From the NCBI GenBank assembly GCA_964017235.1, contig OZ024929.1:164285609-164349608 (forward strand): a DNA stretch of 64,000 nucleotides. Direction: 5' to 3'. This DNA comes from Sabellastarte sp. h YS-2021. Its lineage: Eukaryota > Annelida > Polychaeta > Sabellida > Sabellidae. How positions within the stretch are numbered: the stretch's first letter is position 1; each line of letters begins with the position of its first letter. Under the pieces are notes generated by a model. It worked only from the letters and a program-made list of their open reading frames with translations. It had not been told where the DNA came from and made no database searches. Shown here piece by piece: positions 10,651 to 20,162 of this stretch. A program made the position numbers and the translations under genes.

Positions 10651-11532
10651 GAGGTTTGTTAAGCCTTGTAATATGTTTTCTTTTCATTTCAATACATGGG
10701 CATTTTTCCTTGTCCACAAAAATTGGGAGGCCAATTTTATACTCCCGGAGTGTAGGACATAAGCCCCCCCTATGTAGGACAAAAGCCCCCCTTCCCATAA
10801 AATAAATATAAACTTTACATCTAAATTTATTTATTTATTTAATAGTATATATTTCAACAAAAAACCCACATTATACATTTTATAGACTTTTAGGGTCAAC
10901 ATTTTGATTGATTTTATTAAAATCCAACCTAAATCAGTTGGCCCTTTCAAATCTTCTTGTTAGTATACATATACCTTTGATCTCTTAGAACCCCACCACC
11001 ATGTGTTGTTTATAATCCCTAAATATAATAGAAACAATAATCTGTTTATGCTAAAAGAAGCCATGATGTTTTTTTTTCTGAAACTCAAAGGGTTCTGTTA
11101 CAAGAAGCCACAGTTAATGCTTGGGTTTACCTGATTGCAATTAGTTTTCAAGATTGGATCTTCAAATGACTTTTGAGTCTCATGGGTGGACATTACACAT
11201 GATAATGTGTTTTCTGTATGCAATTCGCCTATTCAGTATTTTATTACTCTTTTTATAGTGCTTCCTATTTCTAGTTTTGATATATTGTTGACAAAGATTT
11301 GGCTTTGGATAGATTAGTTTTTGCTGGCAATCTTGATTCATTATGAGATGGCAATTAAAAAGTGAGACTTTGCTTGCTGTAAGGTATGTATGTTGCTCAT
11401 CTTTTTCACAATAACACGCATATGCAGAATGAAGAGTATCCCATAGATCTCTGTCCAGATGCTTCAGGTTCTTTCTACAGATCTGGAGATTTTATATTGT
11501 AAAGTTTTAAATGAATGGATTTTATTTTACAG
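10650..11532 (+). other. NASP intron remainder
   Basis: No gene recognised. About 11187-11283 shares ACATTACACATGATAATGTG and CCTATTTCTAGTTTT with 28529-28617, so at least one dispersed repeat fragment is present. Confidence 0.5.
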
Positions 11533-11634
11533 GGTACATTGGCCTCAGCATTTAGTGATGGGGGAGCCTCTTCTAGTGGAACAGATGCTCCAGCTACTGC
11601 TGCCTCAGATATATCTCATCTTGTGAGGAAAAAG
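11533..11634 (+). CDS. NASP: NASP exon with DISHLVRKKRKP junction
   Basis: A 102-nt exon (34 codons) after TTTTACAG and before GTATGC. It encodes a Gly/Ser-rich linker, then SDISHLVRKK, which continues into RKPEDEP of the last exon. The string DISHLVRKKRKPE is what identifies the gene: vertebrate NASP has a near-identical C-terminal nuclear localisation segment. Both ends are on codon boundaries. The downstream intron is 12.8 kb, almost entirely transposon and satellite sequence (DIRS B1 within a Helentron-like element). Confidence 0.93.
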
Positions 11635-12159
11635 GTATGCACAGAACAAACGAGATTAATGTAGTCCGATTGCAAAGTGTCACTCCATTTATACTCAGTA
11701 TTGTAGCATGATTTTTATACTAATATTTAAACATACTATTATGGTACAGCAGACTTGAAAATTACTACATCTTGCATGCAGACCTTAAAAGTTTGACCAT
11801 CTCAAAGAATATTGCACATATTCTAGGTTAATTGTATCCACCGGAGGCATCCGGTTGGATTTGACCTTGGGCCCCTCCTTCTAGGTCAAACGAGGATAGC
11901 CAAACTTAAAAGTGCTTATAACTTGCTTATTAAGCGTCCCTCAGAGAGGTCACATGACCAAAAATGTCTTTTTTCGATGGGGAAGCTTGTCCGGATGATA
12001 ACTTGAAAGGAATTTTATCAATTCACCTGAAACTTGGCAAATACATTCATTCTATTAAAATCTGGAAATCATTAGATTTTGGCATTGATTGGTCAAGAAA
12101 TGGCCGAGTAATTAATGATTAATTAATCATTATGAATTTTCCAAATAAGGAAAACACAA

Positions 12160-13090
12160 AAATGCTTATATCTCGAAAACCGTGCTAGATAGAGCGATTT
12201 CGACGAAATTTTTGACCCGCAGGGTATCTCTGCGGAGTAGTTTTCCCAATTTTCAAAAAAATTTTGTTTCGCCCAAAATGGCGGCCATTTTGAATTTTCG
12301 AAATTTTCGCAAAAATTGCAAAACACAAAAATGCTTATATCTCAAAAACCGTGCTAGATAGAGCAATTTCGACAAAATTTTTGATCCGCAGGATATCTCT
12401 GCGGAGTACTTTTCCCAATTTTCAAAAAAATTTTATCTCGCCAAAAATGGTGGCCATTTTGAATTTTCGAAATTTTCGCAAAAATGCTTATATCTCGAAA
12501 ACCGTTCTAGATAGAGCGATTTCGACGATATTTTTGACCCCCAGGGTATGTCTGCAGAGTAGTTATCCCAATTTTAAAAAAAAATTTTGTCTCGCCAAAA
12601 ATGGCGGCCATTTTGAATTTTCGAATTTTTCGCAAAAATTGCAAAACATAAAAATTGTTATATCTCGAAAACCCTGCTAGATAGAGCGATTTCGACAAAA
12701 TTTTTGACCCACAGGGTGTATCTGGAGAGTAGCCATGCCAATTTTCAAAAAAAATTTGTCTCGCCAAAAATGGCGGCCATTTTGAATTTTCGAATTTTTC
12801 GCAAAAATTGCAAAACATAAAAATGCTTATATCTCAAAAACCCTGCTAGATAGAGCGATTTCGACGAAATTTTGGACCCACAGGGTATCTCTCCAGAGTA
12901 GCCATGCCAATTTTCAAAAAAAATTTATCTTGCCAAAAATGGCGGCCATTTTGAATTTTCGAATTTTTGCGCAAAAATTGCAAAACACAAAAATGCTAAT
13001 ATTTCGAAAACCGTGCTACATAGAGCGATTTCGACGAAATTTTTGATCTTCAGGGTATCTCTGCAGAGCAGCTATCCCAAAGAGCTTTCA
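12160..13090. repeat. 169-bp tandem array (about 5.5 units)
   Basis: Unit starts near 12179, 12348, 12501, 12671, 12840 and 13010; one unit lacks ~16 bp. The core is AACCGTGCTAGATAGAGCG, then GACCCACAGGGTATCTC, then AAAATGGCGGCCATTTTG. It is the same family as 22120-22480, 27165-28400 and 61200-62370. Confidence 0.92.
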
Positions 13091-15398
13091 CTGGGTGAAG
13101 TTTCAGACCCATAGCTAATTGCTCACCTACTCAAAAAGAGTAAATGCGAATTACCTCTAAAAGTATTGCAGATGGCCAATTTTTCTCAAATAACTCATTC
13201 ACCTACTGTTGGAAGAGCTTTCACATGGTGAAGTTTCAGACCCATAGCCAATTACTCACCTACTCAAAATGAGTAAATGCGAATTATCTCTAAAAGTATT
13301 GCAGATAGCCAATTTTTCTCAAATAACTCATTCACCTACTTTTGGGAGAGCTTTCACATGGTGAAGTTTCAGACCCATAGCTAATTATTTACCTACTCAA
13401 AATGAGTAAATGCTAATTATCTGTAAAAGTATTGCGGATACCCAATTTTTATCAAATAACTCATTCATCTACTTGTGGGAGAGCTTTCACATGGTGAAGT
13501 TTCAGACCTATAGCTAATTACTCACCTACTCAAAATGAGTAAATGCGAATTATCTCTAAAAGTATTGCAGATAGCCAATTTTTCTCAAATAACTCATTCG
13601 TTGCTTGCCGTTGGTCGGCAGTTTACAGTACAGAACCCTAGCGAACTATATGTACTGGTTTCCTCTGCCCTTCCAACTACCCGTCGTGATATGACCTGTA
13701 CAGTGTTGAAAGCGACGTAAAACCACAAATAAACAAATCAAATAACTCATTCACCTACTTTTGGGAGAGCTTTCACTTGGTGAAGTTTCAGACCCATAGC
13801 TAATTACTCACCTACTCAAAATGAGTAAATGCGAATTATCTCTAAAAGTATTGCAGATAGCCAATTTTTCTCAAATAACTCATTCACCTACTTTTGGGAG
13901 AGCTTTCACTTGGTGAAGTTTCAGACCCATAGCTAATTACTCACCTACGCAAAATGAGTAAATGCGAATTATCTCTAAAAGTATTGCAGATAGCCAATTT
14001 TTCTCAAATAACTCATTCACCTACTTTTGGGAGAGCTTTCACTCTGTGAAGTTTCAGACCCATAGCTAATTACTCGCCTACTCAAAATGAGTAAATGCGA
14101 ATTATATCTAAAAGTATTGCAGATAGCCAATTTTTCTCAAATTAATCATTCACCTACTTTTGGGAGAGCTTTCACTTGGTGAAGTTTCAGACCCATAGCT
14201 AATTACTCGTCTACTCAAAATGAGTAAATGCGAATTATCTCTAAAAGTATTGCAGATAGCCAATTTTTCTCAAATAACTCATTCACCTACTTTTGGGAGA
14301 GCTTTCACTTGGTGAAGTTTCAGACCCATAGCTAATTACTCCCCTACTCAAAATGAGTAAATGCGAATTATCTCTAAAAGTATTGCAGATAGCCAATTTT
14401 TCTCAAATAACTCATTCACCTACTTTTGGGAAAGCTTTCACTCTGTGAAGTTTCAGACCCATAGCTAATTACTCACCTACTCAAAATGAGTAAATGCGAA
14501 TTATATCTAAAAGTATTGCAGAAAGCCAATTTTTCTCAAATAACTCATTCACCTACTTTTGGGAGAGCTTTCACTCTGTGAAGTTTCAGACCCATAGCTA
14601 ATTACTCACCTACTCAAAATGAGTAAATGCGAATTATCTCTAAAAGTATTGCAGATAGCCAATTTTTCTCAAATAACTCATTCACCTACTTTTGGGAGAG
14701 CTTTCACTCTGTGAAGTTTCAGACCCATAGCTAATTACTCACCTACTCAAAATGAGTAAATGCGAATTATCTCTAAAAGTATTGCAGATAGCCAATTTTT
14801 CTCAAATTAATCATTCACCTACTTTTGGGAGAGCTTTCACTTGCTGAAGTTTCAGACCCATAGCTAATTACTCGTCTACTCAAAATGAGTAAATGCGAAT
14901 TATCTCTAAAAGTATTGCAGATAGCCAATTTTTCTCAAATTAATCATTCACCTACTTTTGGGAGAGCTTTCACTTGCTGAAGTTTCAGACCCATAGCTAA
15001 TTACTCGTCTACTCAAAATGAGTAAATGCGAATTATCTCTAAAAGTATTGCAGATAGCCAATTTTTCTCAAATTAATCATTCACCTACTTTTGGGAGAGC
15101 TTTCACTTGGTGAAGTTTCAGACCCATAGCTAATTACTCGTCTACTCAAAATGAGTAAATGCGAATTATCTCTAAAAGTATTGCAGATAGCCAATTTTTC
15201 TCAAATAACTCATTCACCTACTTTTGGGAGAGCTTTCACTTGGTGAAGTTTCAGACCCATAGCTAATTACTCACCTACTCAAAATGAGTAAATGCGAATT
15301 ATATCTAAAAGTATTGCAGATAGCCAATTTTTCTCAAATAACTCATTCACCTACTTTTGGGAGAGCTTTCACTCTGTGAAGTTTCAGACCCATAGCTA
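13080..15398. repeat. 133-bp tandem array, left part (about 16 units)
   Basis: GGGAGAGCTTTCAC recurs every 133 bp (13763, 13896, 14029, 14162, 14295). Units are highly similar and carry ACCTACTCAAAATGAGTAAA, a short palindrome-like block. The array is split by a SINE at 13600 and by DIRS B1 at 15399; it resumes at 21744. Confidence 0.95.
13600..13737 (+). mobile_element. SINE-like insertion with 15-bp target duplication
   Basis: 138 bp of non-satellite sequence lie between two copies of TCAAATAACTCATTC (13585-13599 and 13738-13752). The 3' end reads AAAGCGACGTAAAACC then ACAAATAAACAAA, like the tails of molluscan SINEs as I know them. I see no clear A/B box, so it is probably 5'-truncated. 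Confidence 0.7.
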
Positions 15399-15568
15399 TT
15401 TTATTGCGTTAATACATCGTATCCAATGGACAATAGCTTATCCGGTCGGCGCAGACCGGCCCGCCAAACGTCAGAAAAAGACGTCCTGTGTCTTCACTAG
15501 CAGGTCGGTCCGTAGCACCAGTGCACTCGCCAGATGGCGTGTCGTACTTCCTTCCTGTCTAGACAGAG

Positions 15569-15600
15569 TGACGTCATAGCATCTTTTTTGTTTGGCGCGA
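15569..15600 (+). promoter_or_regulatory. CRE and E2F-like sites at the B1 left end
   Basis: TGACGTCA (15569-15576) matches the full CRE palindrome. TTTGGCGCGA (15591-15600) matches the E2F consensus TTTSSCGC. A further E2F-like CCCGCCAAA lies at 15460-15468 within the terminal repeat. The same layout occurs in B3 (41704, 41726) and the lone left end at 26630. They lie 110-150 bp before the gag ATG. Confidence 0.5.
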
Positions 15601-15715
15601 ACCAGTGCACAGTGGAAAATTTTATCTCCGCCAGAAATTGTGTTTTTTGAAGTTTATTGCTTGGAAATCGTCTTGAATCTTAGTATTCTTAAGTTACATC
15701 TCTGTTTTATGAACT

Positions 15716-17854
15716 ATGTCTTCTCCTGGCCAGAAGAGAGGGAGTTGTGGCCATGCAATGGCTATTTTCGACGGACATGCCTTCTGCGCACGTTGTAGGG
15801 AAAAGGGGAAAGGTGAGGAACCGTGTATTGCTAACAAAGACACTGCAGACTGTACTCTCTGTAATTCATTCACCCCTGAGCAACGTGCCCAGATCTCTAC
15901 TCCATCGTATAAAATCAAGAAAGAGAAAAGGGAGGCAAAACGTTTGGATAATACCCAACCCACGGACGAACTTGTAGACCCTTCCAGTGTCTCCGTCATT
16001 GGGGTTGTTAGTGGGCCTAGTGCTGATAAATCGCCTGCACCACCTGATAAGAAACTCAAAAAGGAAAAGCCCCCTGCTAAAACCAAGAATTCATCTTCAA
16101 CTCTCTCTTCTGCCACGGAAGAAAAGTTTTCAGCCCTTGAGGACAAATGGGCGGATCGTTTCAATAGGCTAGAAGCCTTACTCTTAGCCAGATCCATAGA
16201 ACCTACCTTCTCTTCAGATGTCAGGGTCGCTCCAGATCACCCTCCACCAGGAAATGTTTCACGTGACTCTGAACCCTTTTTTCATCCAACTGAAAAGTCT
16301 CTGGACATCTCACAGCGCACTGGCCCAGACTCTAGTGCTGCCTTGCAGCCGTCGGCCGGTAAGCTACCCTCAGAACATGCTTCACAAGGTTCTTCAACTG
16401 TTAAGCGCACTGGCCCAGACATTATTGCTTCACAGCAAAAGTCGGCCGGTAAGCTGAAATCTAAGACTAACACTGCTACACAAGGACGCACTGGTCCAGA
16501 CACCGCTTCTCAGAAGCATAAGTCGACCGGCAAGCCTAGCTCAGACTCTCACCGACCTTCAACTCTTCCTGTTGAGACATCCGACCACCCTCCCTCCGAC
16601 CGACCTGTGAGTTCAACCGGCTCATTTTCACCGACCCCTCAGGCGGGCAGAAAAGACAGTATTTCTAGTTTGGACTCGGATACCCAGAGTCAGCTGTCTG
16701 ACACTCCTCCGGTGGAACTTTTTGTAGAGGAGGGAGATTTGTCTGACGACCAGGAATTTGATCAAGAACTTCCGACGTCAGAAGAGCAAACCTACCGGGA
16801 AACTATGAGAGGCATACGTTCCTTCATGGGGTGGTCTCATATTCCTGATATGGACAGCTCAAACCCTTCAGACGACAACCCCTTCGCGGATCCCAAGGCT
16901 CCGGCACCCAGCAAGATTTCAGTACAAATGCCTACAGAGGACTGGCTCTGCCGAAAATTAGCTAAACTCAACCTCAACATGACTGAGGGATACCCCTCCA
17001 GAACCACTGAAGCCGGTAGTCTTCCCATGGACCATTTCCTCCGGCCTCCAAAACCACAGACTAAATGGTATGGTCTTTACTCTGACCAGCAGTTAGATCC
17101 AGCCACAGTCATCAGTTGGCATACAGGCCCGGCTAAGTTGAATAACAGTTTTGGGAGAATAGCCAGGAAAGCCGCCTTAGCAGCTACACCCCCAGCTTCG
17201 CGTAGAATCTCTCAAGATACACTCAGACGCTGGGAGAGGACGGCCAGAGAGGCCTCAGTAGTGTGTAATCAAACGGCCAGCTTCAATCGCTGTTTGTTTA
17301 AAGTGCAAGGGGACATGCAAGCACAGTTGAAAGTTATATGTTCAGACAATAAAGGCAAAGTTTCCAAGAAACTATCCGACGCCTCTGAAGAATTACAATT
17401 CCTTATGGAATTCAATTCTAGCATCACACAGGCCACAGCCAAGGCAATGGAGCACTTGACAGACTTTGTTTTCATTACCATGGGGAACCTTGCCTTGGCC
17501 CGTCGGGATTCATATCTCAGCCATCTAAAGAACGGAGTGAAACCAGACACGTTTGCCGCCCTTAGGACCGGCCCACTCCATATAGCCACCTTGTTTACAG
17601 AAACAGTTGTTAAAAAGGCTGAGGAAGAGATTGCCCTGTATGATAGTAAGAGTCACCCGACTGCCACCACTTCGCATACTAGGCAACGTTTCCACCCATA
17701 TGAACGCCCGGATAAGAAACAGGAGAGTCGGTCGGAGGGAAAACAGGACAGACCCGCCTGGAAGAATATCAACAGGCGACCCTTCAAGCGAGGCAGGGGA
17801 AAAGCCTCTAACTTCTCTTCCCGACCTTCCCGCGGTCACCAACACTATAAATGA
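15716..17854 (+). CDS. DIRS family B Gag-like protein (B1)
   Basis: 712 residues, starting at the first ATG after the terminal repeat (MSSPGQKRGSCGH, shared with B2-B4). Residues ~10-75 hold a conserved Cys/His pattern: GSCGHxMAxFD, HxxCxRCRxKGxG, then CxLC, and a TPSYK-like segment. A long Ser/Pro/Thr-rich linker has three RTGPD...GK repeats (about 200-270). The conserved core begins at YRETMRGIRSFMGW and DWLCRKLAKLNL, and a basic Gly/Arg-rich tail ends in HYK. The family role is RNA binding and particle formation; the zinc-binding reading of the N-terminus is inference. The TGA is followed by CAATTA. Confidence 0.9.
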   Translation: MSSPGQKRGSCGHAMAIFDGHAFCARCREKGKGEEPCIANKDTADCTLCNSFTPEQRAQISTPSYKIKKEKREAKRLDNTQPTDELVDPSSVSVIGVVSGPSADKSPAPPDKKLKKEKPPAKTKNSSSTLSSATEEKFSALEDKWADRFNRLEALLLARSIEPTFSSDVRVAPDHPPPGNVSRDSEPFFHPTEKSLDISQRTGPDSSAALQPSAGKLPSEHASQGSSTVKRTGPDIIASQQKSAGKLKSKTNTATQGRTGPDTASQKHKSTGKPSSDSHRPSTLPVETSDHPPSDRPVSSTGSFSPTPQAGRKDSISSLDSDTQSQLSDTPPVELFVEEGDLSDDQEFDQELPTSEEQTYRETMRGIRSFMGWSHIPDMDSSNPSDDNPFADPKAPAPSKISVQMPTEDWLCRKLAKLNLNMTEGYPSRTTEAGSLPMDHFLRPPKPQTKWYGLYSDQQLDPATVISWHTGPAKLNNSFGRIARKAALAATPPASRRISQDTLRRWERTAREASVVCNQTASFNRCLFKVQGDMQAQLKVICSDNKGKVSKKLSDASEELQFLMEFNSSITQATAKAMEHLTDFVFITMGNLALARRDSYLSHLKNGVKPDTFAALRTGPLHIATLFTETVVKKAEEEIALYDSKSHPTATTSHTRQRFHPYERPDKKQESRSEGKQDRPAWKNINRRPFKRGRGKASNFSSRPSRGHQHYK

Positions 17855-20162
17855 CAATTATTATGTACACAAGGATACAAGCCAGTTGATGACCGGGACT
17901 TTCCACACAGACAATACATTGAACAATTTATTGACTTTAAATGTAAAGCCTCCTGTTGTCAAATTTGTACCTTCTGCACCCGGGCTTCCACAAAGGAAAG
18001 GGATAAGTCCCGGGGTGCCAGAATGTCAAGTAAAAAGGTGTCAATTAAAATCTGTGAAAAGTGTTTCTTGTGTCACTCCATTGTCTTATGCCAATTCTGT
18101 TCCAAATGTACCAAATGCTGCCCTCACTCTGCCTGTAGGGGCCAGACTGCAAAATTTTTGGCAGACTTGGCTGGACCGGGGTGCCGGTCCCAAAGTAGTT
18201 CAAATCCTGCGAGAGGGCTACACCCTCCCTTTCCGGATCCGACCAAACCTCACAAGAATTCCCACAGTCGTAAGCTGCTATGCCAATCCTCTCAGGAACA
18301 GCTACCTTTTAGAGGCATTGCATCAGCTTATCGACAAAAATCCTGTAGAACAGGTTTCCCATCAGACCTCGCTGGGGTTTTACAACCGACTCTTTTTAGT
18401 CCCCAAACCCAACAACAAATGGAGACCTATATTGGACCTCAGCCATCTGAACCAATTCCTCAAAGTAGAGAAATTCAAGATGGAAACACCGGAAACCATC
18501 AGAACCTCCCTCTTACAAGGGGAATGGGTAACGTCGGTGGACTTCAAGGATGCTTATTTCCACATACCGATACAGAAACAGTCCCGGAAATACCTCAGAT
18601 TTCAGGTCCAGGACCAAACCTACCAGTTCAAAGCTCTTCCCTTTGGTCTATCCACAGCACCCATGGAATTCACTGTAATCACAAAGGAAGTCAAGCTAAT
18701 GGCCATGCACAAGGGTATAAGAATCCACCAGTACCTAGACAACTGGTTAGTAAGAGCCAAATCCCCCCAGGCCTGTCTCCAGCATACTCAGATGCTGGTA
18801 AAAATATGCCAGGATCTAGGCTGGTTAGTGAATTTGGAAAAATCAGAGCTGGAACCCAAACAAGTCTTCAACTTTGTAGGCTACCAGTTCGACCTCAAGT
18901 CCGGTTGGGTCCGACCGACACCGGACCGGTGGCAAAGCCTCCAGGGAAAGATACAACAACTTTTATTGCTGCCGGCCTGTCCGGCCCGGCAATTCATGTC
19001 CTTGATAGGTCTGTTAACAGCCACAGAGAAGCAAGTTCACTTAGGCCGATTACACATGAGACCCATTCAGTGGCATCTCAAAAACAACTGGAGGGTACCG
19101 GAATCCTTAGAAAAGGTCATCCCTCTACCCAGGTCCCTGCACCCACATTTATGCTGGTGGCTGGAAGAAAGCAATGTCCTCCAAGGACAACCGTTAAACC
19201 CTATGAGGCACGCTCTGCAAATATTTACAGACGCCTCAAAAGAAGGGTGGGGCGCTCACTTAAACGAGTTCATAGCAAGAGGGTCCTGGTCGGTACCAGA
19301 AAGCAAGCTGCACATAAACTACCTAGAACTCAAAGCGGTTCTCCTAGCCCTCAAAGAGTTCCAAAGTCTCTGTGTGGGCAAAATAGTCCTAGTGGCAACC
19401 GACAATACTACGGTAGTCGCTTACATAAACAAAGAAGGAGGCATGAGGTCAGGCCCACTCTGTGCCCTCCTGTGGAGAATCTTAACCTGGTGTTCCCACA
19501 GACAGGTGACCCTAAAGGCCCGGCATATCCCGGGCCACCTCAATGTGATAGCCGACAAGCTATCCAGACTGGGTCAGACCATCCAAACCGAATGGTCCCT
19601 CCTTCCAGCAGTTTTTCAACAACTATGCACACAATGGCACCGGCCTCAGATAGACCTATTTGCCACGAGGTTCAACCGCAAGTTACCTCAGTTTGTCTCT
19701 CCAGTACCGGACACCCTGGCTGTAGCAGTGGATGCACTCACTCTGCCGTGGGACGATCTGGATGCATACGCCTTCCCACCGACCGCCATATTGAGCAAAG
19801 TGGTGAAGCTGCTGAACTCCCCGTGCAAAAGACTCATTCTGATTGCGCCGGGATGGCCCAACATGCCCTGGTTTTGGGACCTAGTGGCCATGTCCAGTCG
19901 GGCCCCTCTCAGTCTGCCCAACCTGCCCAATCTGCTAACACAGCCCTTCAATCAGATTCCTCACAGAAATCTGACAAATCTAAATCTCCATGCTTGGCTC
20001 CTAGAGCCGCAAAAATCAAAGAACAAGGTTTCTCTGAGGCAGTGGCAGCAAGAATTGAGGCTCCTCAAAGGAAATCAACCAGATCAGTCTATGAGGCAAA
20101 GTGGACCCTTTTTACAAAGTGGTGCTACACTAATCAGGTGGACTTCAGGTCACCACCTGTAA
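17607..20162 (+). CDS. RT-RNase H-MT frame of B1, RT active site altered
   Basis: The frame is +1 to gag and overlaps its last ~250 nt; the listed start is the ORF limit, not a proven initiator. The RT core runs from RPILDLSHLN through SVDFKDAYFHIPI and FGLSTAP to YLDN at residues 376-379, where every other copy has YLDD. Loss of the second aspartate of YxDD should abolish polymerisation. RNase H (FTDASKEGWGAHL, ELKA, ATDNTT, HIPGHLNVIAD) keeps its acidic residues. The methylase-like tail has DLFAT, AYAFPP and IAPGWPNMPWFWDL. It overlaps the YR frame along most of its length. Confidence 0.9.
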   Translation: MLKRLRKRLPCMIVRVTRLPPLRILGNVSTHMNARIRNRRVGRRENRTDPPGRISTGDPSSEAGEKPLTSLPDLPAVTNTINDNYYVHKDTSQLMTGTFHTDNTLNNLLTLNVKPPVVKFVPSAPGLPQRKGISPGVPECQVKRCQLKSVKSVSCVTPLSYANSVPNVPNAALTLPVGARLQNFWQTWLDRGAGPKVVQILREGYTLPFRIRPNLTRIPTVVSCYANPLRNSYLLEALHQLIDKNPVEQVSHQTSLGFYNRLFLVPKPNNKWRPILDLSHLNQFLKVEKFKMETPETIRTSLLQGEWVTSVDFKDAYFHIPIQKQSRKYLRFQVQDQTYQFKALPFGLSTAPMEFTVITKEVKLMAMHKGIRIHQYLDNWLVRAKSPQACLQHTQMLVKICQDLGWLVNLEKSELEPKQVFNFVGYQFDLKSGWVRPTPDRWQSLQGKIQQLLLLPACPARQFMSLIGLLTATEKQVHLGRLHMRPIQWHLKNNWRVPESLEKVIPLPRSLHPHLCWWLEESNVLQGQPLNPMRHALQIFTDASKEGWGAHLNEFIARGSWSVPESKLHINYLELKAVLLALKEFQSLCVGKIVLVATDNTTVVAYINKEGGMRSGPLCALLWRILTWCSHRQVTLKARHIPGHLNVIADKLSRLGQTIQTEWSLLPAVFQQLCTQWHRPQIDLFATRFNRKLPQFVSPVPDTLAVAVDALTLPWDDLDAYAFPPTAILSKVVKLLNSPCKRLILIAPGWPNMPWFWDLVAMSSRAPLSLPNLPNLLTQPFNQIPHRNLTNLNLHAWLLEPQKSKNKVSLRQWQQELRLLKGNQPDQSMRQSGPFLQSGATLIRWTSGHHL
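17848..17863 (+). promoter_or_regulatory. predicted UGA readthrough site (B1)
   Basis: The gag stop TGA (17852-17854) is followed by CAATTA, which fits the CARYYA context of tobamovirus-type readthrough. The frame then stays open to 21070. ATAAATGACAAT around the stop is conserved in all four family B copies. Confidence 0.6.

Noticed and set aside
15694-16197. Minus-strand ORF of 167 codons over the B1 gag start
   Set aside because: It lies antisense to a well supported gag frame and is not kept in B2-B4.
17851-17889. ATG overlapping the gag stop (ATGA) as a termination-reinitiation start
   Set aside because: In B1 and B2 this ATG opens a third frame that closes within about 13 codons and reaches neither RT nor YR.
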